This document shows, one piece after another, positions 31,283-40,834 of a DNA stretch of 44,854 nt. The translations under genes and the position numbers were made by a program. The notes below the pieces were generated by a model. It did no database searches, was not told the origin of the DNA, and saw only the letters and a program-made list of their open reading frames with translations. Each line of letters starts with the position of its first letter. Within the stretch, counting starts at the first letter, position 1. The stretch is from the NCBI GenBank assembly GCA_017470945.1, contig JAFUXH010000020.1, positions 1 to 44,854 of the forward strand. The letters run 5' to 3'. This DNA is from Clostridia bacterium. Lineage in GTDB: Bacteria; Bacillota; Clostridia; Christensenellales; Aristaeellaceae.

Positions 31283-32764
31283 ATGAATGATCTGGATTCC
31301 TTAAAGCTGACAGGCTTTTCCAAGCTGGGTTACAAATGCAAAAAGTTCTTTTCGGCCATCCCGGGCCGCGCGGTGAACGGCGTGAAGGGCCTGGGCGCGT
31401 GGATCATGAAGCTGATCAGGGGGATCGGCCACGTGCTGTCCGAAATCGCGAGCACGTTCGCCCATGGCGATTGGAAAACCAAGCTGTCCTACCTGGTGAT
31501 GGGCTTTGGCTCCTTCGCCCGGGGGCAGTGGGGCCGGGGCCTTTTGTTTTTCCTGTTCCAAACGGTGTTTAACCTGTATATGGTCAATTTCGGCGTGGCC
31601 TACCTGGCCAAGCTGAACACCCTGGGCACCGTGGAAACCTACCGGGAGGGCCGCCGCACGGTGTACGGCGATAACTCCTTCTTCATCCTGCTCTACGGCG
31701 TGCTGACCATCTTCTTCGTGCTGGCGTTCCTGTACACCTGGTACGTCAACGTGAAGCAGAACAAGGCCAGCGAACAGATCCTCAAGAGCGGCAAAAAGCT
31801 CAAATCCACCAAGGACGACATGAAATCCCTGATGGACGAGCAGTTCCATAAGACCCTGCTGGCCCTGCCCACGCTGGGCGTGACGATATTCACCATCCTG
31901 CCCATCATCTTCATGATCCTGGTGGCGTTCACGAATTTCGACGCCACCCATCAGCCCCCCAGCAAGCTGTTCACCTGGGTGGGGTGGGATAACTTCCGCC
32001 AGCTGCTCTCCAGCGACAACGCCTCCTACGGCAACACCTTCAGTCAGGTGCTCCTGTGGACGCTGATCTGGGCCTTCTTCGCCACCTTCCTCAACTATTT
32101 CCTGGGCATGCTGGTGGCCATCATGATCAACAAAAAGGGCATCAAGCTGAAGAAGATGTGGCGCACTGTGCTGGTGATGACCATCGCCATCCCCCAGTTC
32201 GTATCCCTGCTGTACGTATCGAAAATGTTCGCCGCCGACGGCCTGATCAACAGCTACCTGATGAAGTGGGGCTGGATCTCCACCCCCCTGCCCTTCTGGA
32301 CCGACCCCATCTGGGCCCGGGTGACCGTTATCGTGATCAACGTGTGGATCGGTATCCCCTACCTGATGCTGATCGCCACCGGCATCCTGATGAACATCCC
32401 GGCCGACCTGTACGAAAGCGCCCGGATCGACGGGGCCAACGCCTTCCAGATGTACAAAAAGATCACCCTGCCCTACATGCTGTTCGTGACCGGGCCCTAC
32501 CTGCTCACCAGCTTTACCAGCAATATCAACAACTTCAACGTCATTTACCTGCTGTCCGGCGGCAAGCCCCTGTCGCTGGAGCTGAGCGGCAACGCAGGCT
32601 ATACCGACCTGCTGATCACCTGGCTGTATAAAATGACGGTATCCGATACCAACTACAAGCTGGCCGCCGTCATGGGCATCCTGGTGTTCCTGGTCTGCGC
32701 CGTGATCAACCTGATCGTGTACAACATGATCCCGTCCGTCAAGAATGAGGAGGATTTCCAGTAA
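31283..32764 (+). CDS. MalF-type maltodextrin ABC permease
   Basis: A 493-residue inner-membrane permease of the CUT1 MalF class. Two N-terminal helices (about 85-110, and LLYGVLTIFFVLAFLYTWYV near 135-155) and a long cytoplasmic loop precede the six-helix core, giving the eight-helix MalF layout. The EAA loop is [23 protein letters not shown]. The N-terminal 60 residues are basic and amphipathic. Two ATGs lie at 31277 and 31283; GAGGAGG ends at 31273, so only the second has a workable spacing. The stop codon overlaps the malG-type start by one base (TAATG). It follows the structured leader. Confidence 0.9.
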   Translation: MNDLDSLKLTGFSKLGYKCKKFFSAIPGRAVNGVKGLGAWIMKLIRGIGHVLSEIASTFAHGDWKTKLSYLVMGFGSFARGQWGRGLLFFLFQTVFNLYMVNFGVAYLAKLNTLGTVETYREGRRTVYGDNSFFILLYGVLTIFFVLAFLYTWYVNVKQNKASEQILKSGKKLKSTKDDMKSLMDEQFHKTLLALPTLGVTIFTILPIIFMILVAFTNFDATHQPPSKLFTWVGWDNFRQLLSSDNASYGNTFSQVLLWTLIWAFFATFLNYFLGMLVAIMINKKGIKLKKMWRTVLVMTIAIPQFVSLLYVSKMFAADGLINSYLMKWGWISTPLPFWTDPIWARVTVIVINVWIGIPYLMLIATGILMNIPADLYESARIDGANAFQMYKKITLPYMLFVTGPYLLTSFTSNINNFNVIYLLSGGKPLSLELSGNAGYTDLLITWLYKMTVSDTNYKLAAVMGILVFLVCAVINLIVYNMIPSVKNEEDFQ

Positions 32765-33711
32765 TGAAAAAGCAGAATGAAATACCGGAAGTCGATATCG
32801 TCGTTGACGAGGAGAAAGGGGTCATCCGGGAGGTCAAGCAGCCCAACCTGCGCTCCAAGGCGGGCCACGAGCGGCGGGTGAATACCGGCATCTACGTGCT
32901 GCTGGTGGTCATTTCCATCATTTGGCTGGCGCCGTTCGTGTTCCTGGTGTTCCAATCCTTCCGCTCCTACCTAACGGAGGACGGCGGCATGGTGGCGTAC
33001 CTGATCCCCAAGGCGTGGTCGCTGGATAATTACCGGTGGCTGTTCACCGATCCCAAGAGCAATTTCCTGCGCTGGTACGGCAACACCCTGATCATCGCCC
33101 TGTTCTGCGCGGTGATCCAGACGATGATGGTGCTGTCGGTTTCCTACACGCTCAGCCGCCTGCGCTTCAAGGGCAGGAAGCTGATCATGAACGTGGTGCT
33201 GGTGCTGGGCATGTTCCCCGGCTTCCTGACCATGATCACCCTGTACTTCCTGCTCAAGCAATTGGGCCTGACCCAGCAGGGCGCCATCCCCGGCCTGATC
33301 CTGATTTACGTGGCCTCCTCCGGCATGGGCTATTACATCTCCAAGGGCTTCTTCGACACCATTCCCAAATCCCTGGATGAAAGCGCCCGCATCGATGGCG
33401 CCACCCGGTTCCAGGTGTTCCTGAAGATCATCATGCCTTTGGCCAAGCCCATCGTGATTTACACCGTTCTGATGGCCTTCATGGCCCCCTGGGGCGACTA
33501 CGTGTTCGCCTCCTACGTGGCCTTCGGCTCCGAGCCCAACTACAACGTGGCCGTGGGCTTGTACCGGTGGGTCAACGTCAACGATTATCAGGGCTATTTC
33601 ACCCGGTTCTGCGCCGGCGGCGTGCTGGTGGCCGTGCCCATCACGGCGCTGTTCCTGGCCTTGCAGAAATACTACGTGGAAGGCGTCACCGGCGGCGCTG
33701 TGAAGGGATAA
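32764..33711 (+). CDS. MalG-type maltodextrin ABC permease
   Basis: A 315-residue permease with six helices, the first near residue 45 ([20 protein letters not shown]), after a charged N-terminus of about 40 residues. The EAA loop is [26 protein letters not shown]. The C-terminal end [13 protein letters not shown] is the well-conserved MalG tail. The start overlaps the malF-type stop by one base, so the two are translationally coupled in equal amounts. It pairs with the MalF-type protein and the ATPase encoded immediately after. Confidence 0.91.
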   Translation: MKKQNEIPEVDIVVDEEKGVIREVKQPNLRSKAGHERRVNTGIYVLLVVISIIWLAPFVFLVFQSFRSYLTEDGGMVAYLIPKAWSLDNYRWLFTDPKSNFLRWYGNTLIIALFCAVIQTMMVLSVSYTLSRLRFKGRKLIMNVVLVLGMFPGFLTMITLYFLLKQLGLTQQGAIPGLILIYVASSGMGYYISKGFFDTIPKSLDESARIDGATRFQVFLKIIMPLAKPIVIYTVLMAFMAPWGDYVFASYVAFGSEPNYNVAVGLYRWVNVNDYQGYFTRFCAGGVLVAVPITALFLALQKYYVEGVTGGAVKG

Positions 33712-33728
33712 TGGAGGAGGAAACAAGC

Positions 33729-34856
<1,128 letters not shown>

Positions 34857-34869
34857 CGGCATACCCCCT

Positions 34870-34902
34870 GCGCGGCGGGCTGGCATTCCCGGCCCGCCGC
34901 GC
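34870..34902 (+). other. GC-rich hairpin at the end of the importer operon
   Basis: GCGCGGCGGGC and GCCCGCCGCGC form an 11-bp perfect stem with an 11-base loop and no T-run. It may be a mRNA 3'-end stabiliser, or a Rho-assisted or incomplete terminator. The next promoter starts 8 bases after it. Confidence 0.6.
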
Positions 34903-34909
34903 CGTATGA

Positions 34910-34938
34910 TTGACAAGAGCCGATGGAAATGATAAGAT
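34910..34938 (+). promoter_or_regulatory. Promoter of the amylase-malQ-glgP operon
   Basis: -35 TTGACA (34910-34915), 17-base spacer, -10 TAAGAT (34933-34938), followed 11 bases later by the composite LacI-type operator. Confidence 0.85.
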
Positions 34939-34949
34939 AGGGGCGGACC

Positions 34950-34974
34950 GGAAACGATTCCGGTAATGTTTCCG
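34950..34974. promoter_or_regulatory. Composite LacI-family operator, copy 2
   Basis: GGAAACGATTCC (34950-34961) followed by GGTAATGTTTCCG (34962-34974). It differs from the site at 28667-28691 at four of 25 positions and has the same spacing to its promoter (the -10 start lies 17 bases before it, against 16). Confidence 0.8.
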
Positions 34975-35003
34975 CCCATTTCAGGGAACGGGGAGGCGTA
35001 ATT

Positions 35004-36560
35004 ATGGCAAGCCATCGATCCTGGCGCTGGCTGATCCTGCTGCTGACGGCGGTATTGCTGCCTGGCTGCGGGGTGGCCCAGGAAAAGCGGGAAACGGGCA
35101 TCGTGTATGAGATTTTCGTGGGCTCCTTTGCCGACAGCGACGGCGACGGCGTGGGCGATTTGAAGGGCATCGAAAGCAAGCTTGATTACATCGCCTCCCT
35201 GGGAGCCGACAGCATCTGGCTGACGCCCATTCACCCCTCCCCCAGCTATCACCATTACGACGTCATGGATTATTACGCCGTTGCCCCGGAATTCGGCACC
35301 CTGGAGGATTTTGATGCCTTGGCCGCCGCCTGCGCGGAAAAGGGCATCGGCATCATCCTGGATCTGGTGGTGAACCATACCAGCTCGGAACACCCCTGGT
35401 TCCTGAGCGCCTGCGACGATTTGAAGGCGGGGCGGACGGACGGGCTCCAGGACGACTTCATTTTCTCCCAGAGCAGCGGGCAGCACCCGGTGCCCGGCAC
35501 GGAGGATTGGTACTACGAAGGGGCCTTCGGCTCCCATATGCCGGATCTGAACCTGGATTGCCCCGGCGTGCGGCAGGAAATCGCCTCCATCATCGCCTTC
35601 TGGCAGGATCACGGGGTGAAGGGCTTCCGCCTGGACGCCACCACCAGCTATTACACTGGCAATACCGCCCGGAACACCGCGTTTTTGCAGTTCATCACGG
35701 AAAGCGCCAAGGCGGGCGACCCTGATTGCTACGTGGTGGGCGAAGCGTGGACCAATGAAAACACCATTCTGGAAATGTACCAGAGCGGCATCGACAGCCT
35801 GTTCAATTTCCCCGCCTCCGCCGCCGAGGGCGTGATCGTCAAGGCCGCGAGCAAGGGCAAGGGGGCCAACGTCGCCGACAAATTGGCGGCGTGGAACGAA
35901 AAAATCAAGGCGGTATCCCCCGCCGCCCTGGACGCGCCGTTTTTATCCAACCACGACCAGGCCCGTTCCCGGGGCATGCTGGGCAGCAATCCCAAACAAA
36001 TGAAAGCCGCCGCCATGCTGTATCTGCTCCTGCCGGGCCGCCCCTTCGTGTATTACGGGGAAGAAATCGGCATGAGCGGCTCCGGCCGGGATGAAAACAA
36101 GCGCCTGCCCATGCTGTGGAGCGGCGCGGATGAAACGCAGAACTGCCTGCCCCCCGCCGAGGCCGATCAGGCCCAGCGCCTGACCGACGGCGTGGACGCC
36201 CAGGAGGGCGACCCGGACAGCCTGCTGAACTGGTACCGTCAGTTGGGCCGGATCCGCGAAATGAACCCGGCGTTGATCGGCGGCCGCATGCGCGCCATCG
36301 AAACGGATAACGCCGCCCTGTGCGCCTACACCGTCGCATCGGATGGCGTATCGCTGGCGGTGCTGATCAATACATCCTTAAAGGAAAACGCGGAAATCGA
36401 CGCATCTGCCATGGGGCTTGCGGGCTATGCTTGCCTCGACGCCCTGGGCGCCGACGCGGAAGCGCTGAACGCGGGGCTGCGCAGCGGCGGGGCTTCCCTG
36501 CCGCCCATAGCCTGCGCGGTGCTGCAAGGCCCGGAAAGCCCGATCCTCATCGCACCGTGA
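35004..36560 (+). CDS. GH13 alpha-amylase-type lipoprotein
   Basis: A 518-residue secreted alpha-glucan hydrolase. The signal peptide ends in the lipobox LPGC, Cys22, so it should be lipid-anchored to the outer face of the membrane. GH13 motifs in order are LGADSIWLTPI, DLVVNHTSSEHPWF, GFRLDATTSY (Asp211, nucleophile), YVVGEAWT (Glu247, acid/base) and FLSNHDQAR (Asp318, stabiliser). A C-terminal beta domain follows. Length and motifs fit a neopullulanase/alpha-amylase of the subfamily with a short B domain. GGGGAGGCG lies upstream of the ATG. First of three genes read from the LacI-controlled promoter, it would shorten starch or glycogen outside the cell for the importer. Confidence 0.9.
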   Translation: MASHRSWRWLILLLTAVLLPGCGVAQEKRETGIVYEIFVGSFADSDGDGVGDLKGIESKLDYIASLGADSIWLTPIHPSPSYHHYDVMDYYAVAPEFGTLEDFDALAAACAEKGIGIILDLVVNHTSSEHPWFLSACDDLKAGRTDGLQDDFIFSQSSGQHPVPGTEDWYYEGAFGSHMPDLNLDCPGVRQEIASIIAFWQDHGVKGFRLDATTSYYTGNTARNTAFLQFITESAKAGDPDCYVVGEAWTNENTILEMYQSGIDSLFNFPASAAEGVIVKAASKGKGANVADKLAAWNEKIKAVSPAALDAPFLSNHDQARSRGMLGSNPKQMKAAAMLYLLLPGRPFVYYGEEIGMSGSGRDENKRLPMLWSGADETQNCLPPAEADQAQRLTDGVDAQEGDPDSLLNWYRQLGRIREMNPALIGGRMRAIETDNAALCAYTVASDGVSLAVLINTSLKENAEIDASAMGLAGYACLDALGADAEALNAGLRSGGASLPPIACAVLQGPESPILIAP

Positions 36561-36599
36561 CGGAGCGCCCAATCAACCAATGAAGGGAAGGAACATCTG

Positions 36600-38072
36600 A
36601 TGCGACAAAGCGGAATCCTGATGCACATTTCGTCCCTGCCGGGGCCGGGCGGCATCGGCAGCCTGGGCAGGGAGGCCTACGCCTTTGCCGATTTCCTGCA
36701 CGCCGCCGGCATGTCGATCTGGCAGGTGCTGCCCATGGGCCCCACCGGCTACGGCGAATCGCCCTATCAATCCACCAGCGTGTACGCCGGCAATCCCCTG
36801 CTGATTTCGGCGGAGCAATTGGAAGAAGAAGGATTATTTGCCCGGGAAGCGGGGCATGATGATATTCCGGGCAATCCCGAGCAGGTGGATTACGAGGCCG
36901 TGCGGGCCCGCAAGATGGCTTTGCTGCGCCAGGCCTTCGCCCAGTGCGAAATGAAAATGCAGCGGGAAATGGCGGATTTCATCAAAAACAACCTGTGGGT
37001 GCAGGATTTCGCCCTCTTCACCGCCCTGAAGCAGCATTTCGGCGGCAAAATGTGGACCCAGTGGCCCGACCAGGACGCGAAAATGCACAAAAAAGAAGCC
37101 CTGGCCAAGTACCGCCGGGACCTGGAGGAGGATATCCGCTTCCACCTGTGGTGCCAGTGCGTATTCGCCCGGCAGTGGATGGCGCTGAAAAAATACTGCA
37201 ACGGCCTGGGCATTTCTCTTTTTGGCGATATGCCCATCTACGTGGCGGAGGACAGCTGCGATACCTGGCGGGACCCGCAGGTGTTCCAATTGGATAAGAA
37301 CCGGGTGCCCAAGCGGGTGGCCGGCGTGCCGCCGGATTATTTCTCCGCCGACGGCCAGTTGTGGGGCAATCCCCTGTACCGGTGGACGTACCTGTGGTTC
37401 CGGGGGTACGATTGGTGGGTGAACCGCATGGCCCACATGGGGCGGATGTACGATATCATCCGCATCGATCACTTTATCGGCTTCGCGAATTACTATTCCA
37501 TCCCCCACGGCGCGCCCAACGCCCGGGGCGGCAAATGGGTGATCGGCCCGGGGAAGAAGCTGTTCCGCACGCTGCAAAGGAAGCTGCCGGGGCTGAACGT
37601 GGTGGCCGAGGATCTGGGCGCGGTGAACGACCGGGTGCGGGATCTGATCGCCTTCACCGGGTATCCGGGCATGAAGGTACTGTCCTTCTCCTTCGGGGCG
37701 GATGACAGCAATATCCATTTGCCCGCCAACATTCCGGAAAACACCGCTTACTACACCGGCACCCACGACAACGTGACCGCCCTGGCCCGGGTGGAAACCT
37801 GCTCGGAGGAGGAATTGACCGCCGCGAAGCGCATCGTGGGCTTCGACAAAAAGGAGGACGCGCCCTGGGCCATGGTGCGCACCGCCTTTGCCAGCAGGGC
37901 CCGCATTGCCGTGGCCCCCATGCAGGATATTTTGGGCCTGGGGGATTGGGCCACCATGAACCGACCCGGCACCGTGGGCGGCAACTGGCTGTGGCGCATG
38001 AAGCCCGGGGCCGCCACCCCGGCGCTGGCTGAACAATTAAAGCAACTGAATCAGGAAACCAATAGGGGGTAA
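36600..38072 (+). CDS. malQ: 4-alpha-glucanotransferase (amylomaltase)
   Basis: A 490-residue cytoplasmic GH77 enzyme that transfers alpha-1,4-glucan segments between maltodextrins and releases glucose. It starts in the family-typical way with SGILMHISSLPGPGGIGSLG and SIWQVLPMGPTGYGESPYQS. Catalytic blocks are IIRIDHFIGFANYYSIP (nucleophile Asp), VVAEDLGAVN (acid/base Glu) and YTGTHDN (Asp). The length is normal. GGAAGGAAC precedes the ATG. It is 39 bases after the amylase gene and 7 bases before glgP. It turns short dextrins into longer chains that glycogen phosphorylase can use. Confidence 0.94.
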   Translation: MRQSGILMHISSLPGPGGIGSLGREAYAFADFLHAAGMSIWQVLPMGPTGYGESPYQSTSVYAGNPLLISAEQLEEEGLFAREAGHDDIPGNPEQVDYEAVRARKMALLRQAFAQCEMKMQREMADFIKNNLWVQDFALFTALKQHFGGKMWTQWPDQDAKMHKKEALAKYRRDLEEDIRFHLWCQCVFARQWMALKKYCNGLGISLFGDMPIYVAEDSCDTWRDPQVFQLDKNRVPKRVAGVPPDYFSADGQLWGNPLYRWTYLWFRGYDWWVNRMAHMGRMYDIIRIDHFIGFANYYSIPHGAPNARGGKWVIGPGKKLFRTLQRKLPGLNVVAEDLGAVNDRVRDLIAFTGYPGMKVLSFSFGADDSNIHLPANIPENTAYYTGTHDNVTALARVETCSEEELTAAKRIVGFDKKEDAPWAMVRTAFASRARIAVAPMQDILGLGDWATMNRPGTVGGNWLWRMKPGAATPALAEQLKQLNQETNRG

Positions 38073-38079
38073 TTCGCCG

Positions 38080-40422
38080 ATGATGACTGCCGAGCATTTG
38101 ATCGCCCGGGCGCAGGATATGCTGCTGACCCGGGAGCACAAAAAACTTCAGGATGCCAACGCCATCCAGCTGCACGACGCCCTGTCCGCCGCCGCCATGG
38201 AGGCCCTGGCCCCCGTGTGGGCGCAAAAGGAGCAGGAGCGGGCGGGCCAGCGCCAGGCGGCTTATATTTCCGCCGAATTCCTGGTGGGCCGGCTGGTATA
38301 CAACAATTTGTTCTGCACGGGGCTGCTCAAGGAAGCGCAGGCGCTGCTGCGGGAAAAGGGCGTCGATCTGGGCATCCTGGAAGAAATCGAGGACGACGCC
38401 TTTGGCAACGGCGGCCTGGGCCGCCTGGCCGCCTGCTTTCTGGACAGCGCCGTCACCCACGATATCCCCCTGACCGGCTACGGCCTCAGGTATCGCTACG
38501 GCCTGTTCAAGCAGAGCTTTGTGGATTTTTCCCAGCATGAGGAGCCCGATGATTGGGCCCGCTTCGGCGATCCCTGGTCCATCCGCAGGCTGGATGAAGC
38601 CGTGGTGGTGGAGATGAAAACGGGCAGCGTGCTGGCCGTTCCCTACGATATGCCGGTGGTGGGCTACGGGGCCCGCAACGTGGGCACCCTGCGCCTGTGG
38701 CAGACCGAAAGCCTGCACGAGATCGATTTCCCCCTGTTCAATGAGCAGAAATACGCCGCCGCTGCCGCCGATAAAAACAAGGCGGAGGACATCACCAAAT
38801 TCCTCTATCCCAACGATACCAAGCGGGAGGGCAAGCAGCTGCGGGTGAAGCAGCAGTACGTGCTGGTCAGCGCCACGATGCAGGATATCCTGCGCGCCTA
38901 CCGGGGCCGGCACGGCAGCGATTACAGCTTGTTTGCGCAGGAATACGCCGTGCAGCTCAACGACACCCACCCCGTCATGGCCATTCCCGAATTGATCCGG
39001 CTGCTCATGCTGGACGGGGTGGCCTTCGACGCCGCCTTTGACATCGCCCGGGCCACCTTCGCTTACACCAACCACACCGTGATGCAGGAGGCCCTGGAAA
39101 AGTGGGATCTGGCCCTGCTGCAATCGGTGTGCCCCGACGTGGTGAACGTCATGAAAATGATCGACGCCCGCTTCAAGGCCGATATGAAGGAAAAGGGCCT
39201 CGCGGTGCAGCCCGACCGCTGCGTGATCGAGGGCCGGCGGGTGCACATGGCCCAGCTGGCCGTATACGCCACCCACGCCACCAACGGCGTGGCGGCGCTG
39301 CACACCGAGATCCTGAAAAAGGACGTGTTCGCCGCCTGGTATCAGGTATACCCCGATCGGTTCCAGAATAAAACCAACGGCATCACCCAGCGGCGCTGGC
39401 TGGGATTGTGCAACCCGGAATTGAGCGCCCTGATCGCCGATCAGATCGGCGATGGCTTCCTGACCGACCTGGACGCGCTGGAAAATTTGAAGCCCCGGAT
39501 CAACGACGCCCTGTGCGGCGCTTTCCGCCAGGTGAAGATGGAAAAGAAGCGGCAATTGTGCGCCGAGATCGAAAAGCGGGAGGGCGTAACGCTGCGGCCC
39601 GACATGCTGTTTGACGTGCAGGTGAAGCGCCTGCACGAATACAAGCGGCAGCTGATGAACGCTTTTTCCATCCTGGCCATTTACAACGGGCTGAAGGACG
39701 GCAGCATCACCGGTTTTGCCCCCACCGCCTTCATTTTCGGCGCGAAGGCCGCCGCGGGCTACGCCCGGGCCAAGGCCATCATCCGCTTCATCAACCGCAT
39801 TGCCGATAAGGTGAACCGGGACCCCGAAACCAACGCGCTGCTGAAGGTGGTGTTCGTGCAGAACTACAACGTGTCCTGGGCGGAAAAGATCATCCCCGCC
39901 GCCGACGTCAGCGAGCAGATTTCCCCCGCCGGCACCGAAGCCAGCGGCACCGGCAACATGAAATTCATGCTCAACGGGGCCGTCACCCTGGGCACTTTCG
40001 ACGGGGCCAACGTGGAAATCGTGGAACAGGCAGGCCGGGAAAACAATTACATTTTCGGCGCGACGGTGGAGGAGATCAACGCCCTGAAGCCGGTCTATGA
40101 CCCCAAGGCCCTTTACGAAAAAGACCCGGTGATCAAAAAGGCCATGGACGCCCTGATCGACGGCACCTTCCCCGATGAGGACGGGGCGTTCCGGGAATTG
40201 CACGACGCGCTGCTGAAAGGCGCCTCCTGGCACCAGCCCGATCATTACTTCATCCTGAAGGATTTTCCCGCCTACCTGGCCGCCAAATTGCAGGCCAATC
40301 GGGATTACGCAGCTGATCCCCAGGGCTTTGCGAAGAAATGCCTGATCAACGTGGCCTCGGCCGGCACCTTCTCCTCCGACCGCACGATCCGGCAGTACGC
40401 CAAGGAAATCTGGAACGTATAA
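38080..40422 (+). CDS. glgP: Glycogen/maltodextrin phosphorylase, copy 1
   Basis: A 780-residue GT35 phosphorylase that releases glucose-1-phosphate from alpha-1,4-glucans using pyridoxal phosphate. Signatures are GNGGLGRLAACFLDS, VQLNDTHPVMAIPELIRLLM, NGITQRRWL, LFDVQVKRLHEYKRQL and the PLP-lysine block EASGTGNMKFMLNGAVTLGT. The ATG is 7 bases after malQ, with AGGGGG upstream. It is somewhat shorter at the N-terminus than copy 2. It is the third gene of the LacI-controlled operon, so it is the catabolic, maltodextrin-induced form. A dispersed repeat begins a few bases after its stop. Confidence 0.93.
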   Translation: MMTAEHLIARAQDMLLTREHKKLQDANAIQLHDALSAAAMEALAPVWAQKEQERAGQRQAAYISAEFLVGRLVYNNLFCTGLLKEAQALLREKGVDLGILEEIEDDAFGNGGLGRLAACFLDSAVTHDIPLTGYGLRYRYGLFKQSFVDFSQHEEPDDWARFGDPWSIRRLDEAVVVEMKTGSVLAVPYDMPVVGYGARNVGTLRLWQTESLHEIDFPLFNEQKYAAAAADKNKAEDITKFLYPNDTKREGKQLRVKQQYVLVSATMQDILRAYRGRHGSDYSLFAQEYAVQLNDTHPVMAIPELIRLLMLDGVAFDAAFDIARATFAYTNHTVMQEALEKWDLALLQSVCPDVVNVMKMIDARFKADMKEKGLAVQPDRCVIEGRRVHMAQLAVYATHATNGVAALHTEILKKDVFAAWYQVYPDRFQNKTNGITQRRWLGLCNPELSALIADQIGDGFLTDLDALENLKPRINDALCGAFRQVKMEKKRQLCAEIEKREGVTLRPDMLFDVQVKRLHEYKRQLMNAFSILAIYNGLKDGSITGFAPTAFIFGAKAAAGYARAKAIIRFINRIADKVNRDPETNALLKVVFVQNYNVSWAEKIIPAADVSEQISPAGTEASGTGNMKFMLNGAVTLGTFDGANVEIVEQAGRENNYIFGATVEEINALKPVYDPKALYEKDPVIKKAMDALIDGTFPDEDGAFRELHDALLKGASWHQPDHYFILKDFPAYLAAKLQANRDYAADPQGFAKKCLINVASAGTFSSDRTIRQYAKEIWNV

Positions 40423-40428
40423 AAATAT

Positions 40429-40638
40429 GGCTCTTCACGTTTTGTTGGGGAACCACTGTATCACCCCCCAACGCTGCGGGGTCATCCCGAGCACAGGCGC
40501 GCGGCGCAGTCGAGGAATCTAAGAAATAATCGTTCAGCCAACTGACAGATCTTTCGGCTCCGTTCCGCTCTCGCTCCACTCCGCTCAAGATGACAATGGA
40601 AAGTCGTTTCTTCCTCCCCACAGTTTCCGTAAAGAACC
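40429..40638 (-). repeat. About 205-bp dispersed repeat, copy 2 (inverted)
   Basis: Reverse complement counterpart of 23561-23764, starting 7 bases after the glgP stop. It carries GGTCATCCCGAGC at 40491-40503 and TCAAGATGACA near 40585-40595, the inverted ends that relate it to the 5.9-kb family. The stretch 40423-40834 holds no gene, only this repeat and the promoter of the next phosphorylase. Confidence 0.78.
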
Positions 40639-40740
40639 ACAATATTCTCATAACAGCGCAGAGGAAGTTTTCGCCTTCCTCCACGCTGTTTTTTTCCGTC
40701 GCTTTCCATCGCCTTTTCCATTATTTCACCGAATTATCTA

Positions 40741-40769
40741 TGGACGAGGCTGGAAAAGCGTGTTATAAT
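40741..40769 (+). promoter_or_regulatory. Promoter of the second glycogen phosphorylase
   Basis: -35 TGGACG (40741-40746), 17-base spacer, extended -10 TGTTATAAT (40761-40769). No LacI-type operator is present here. Confidence 0.7.
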
Positions 40770-40834
40770 GAGTTGTTCGTGCGTCTTTCGAGCATATTTC
40801 ACATGCGATTTTTGAAGAGGAGGCAGCAGCACAT

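Noticed and set aside
30852-31286. Open frames across the malE-malF gap on both strands
   Set aside because: They overlap the binding protein's coding end or the structured leader, with no ribosome binding site or family resemblance.
37654-40245. 863-codon open frame antisense to malQ and glgP
   Set aside because: Long antisense frame caused by high GC; the sense strand encodes well-conserved enzymes with all catalytic motifs.
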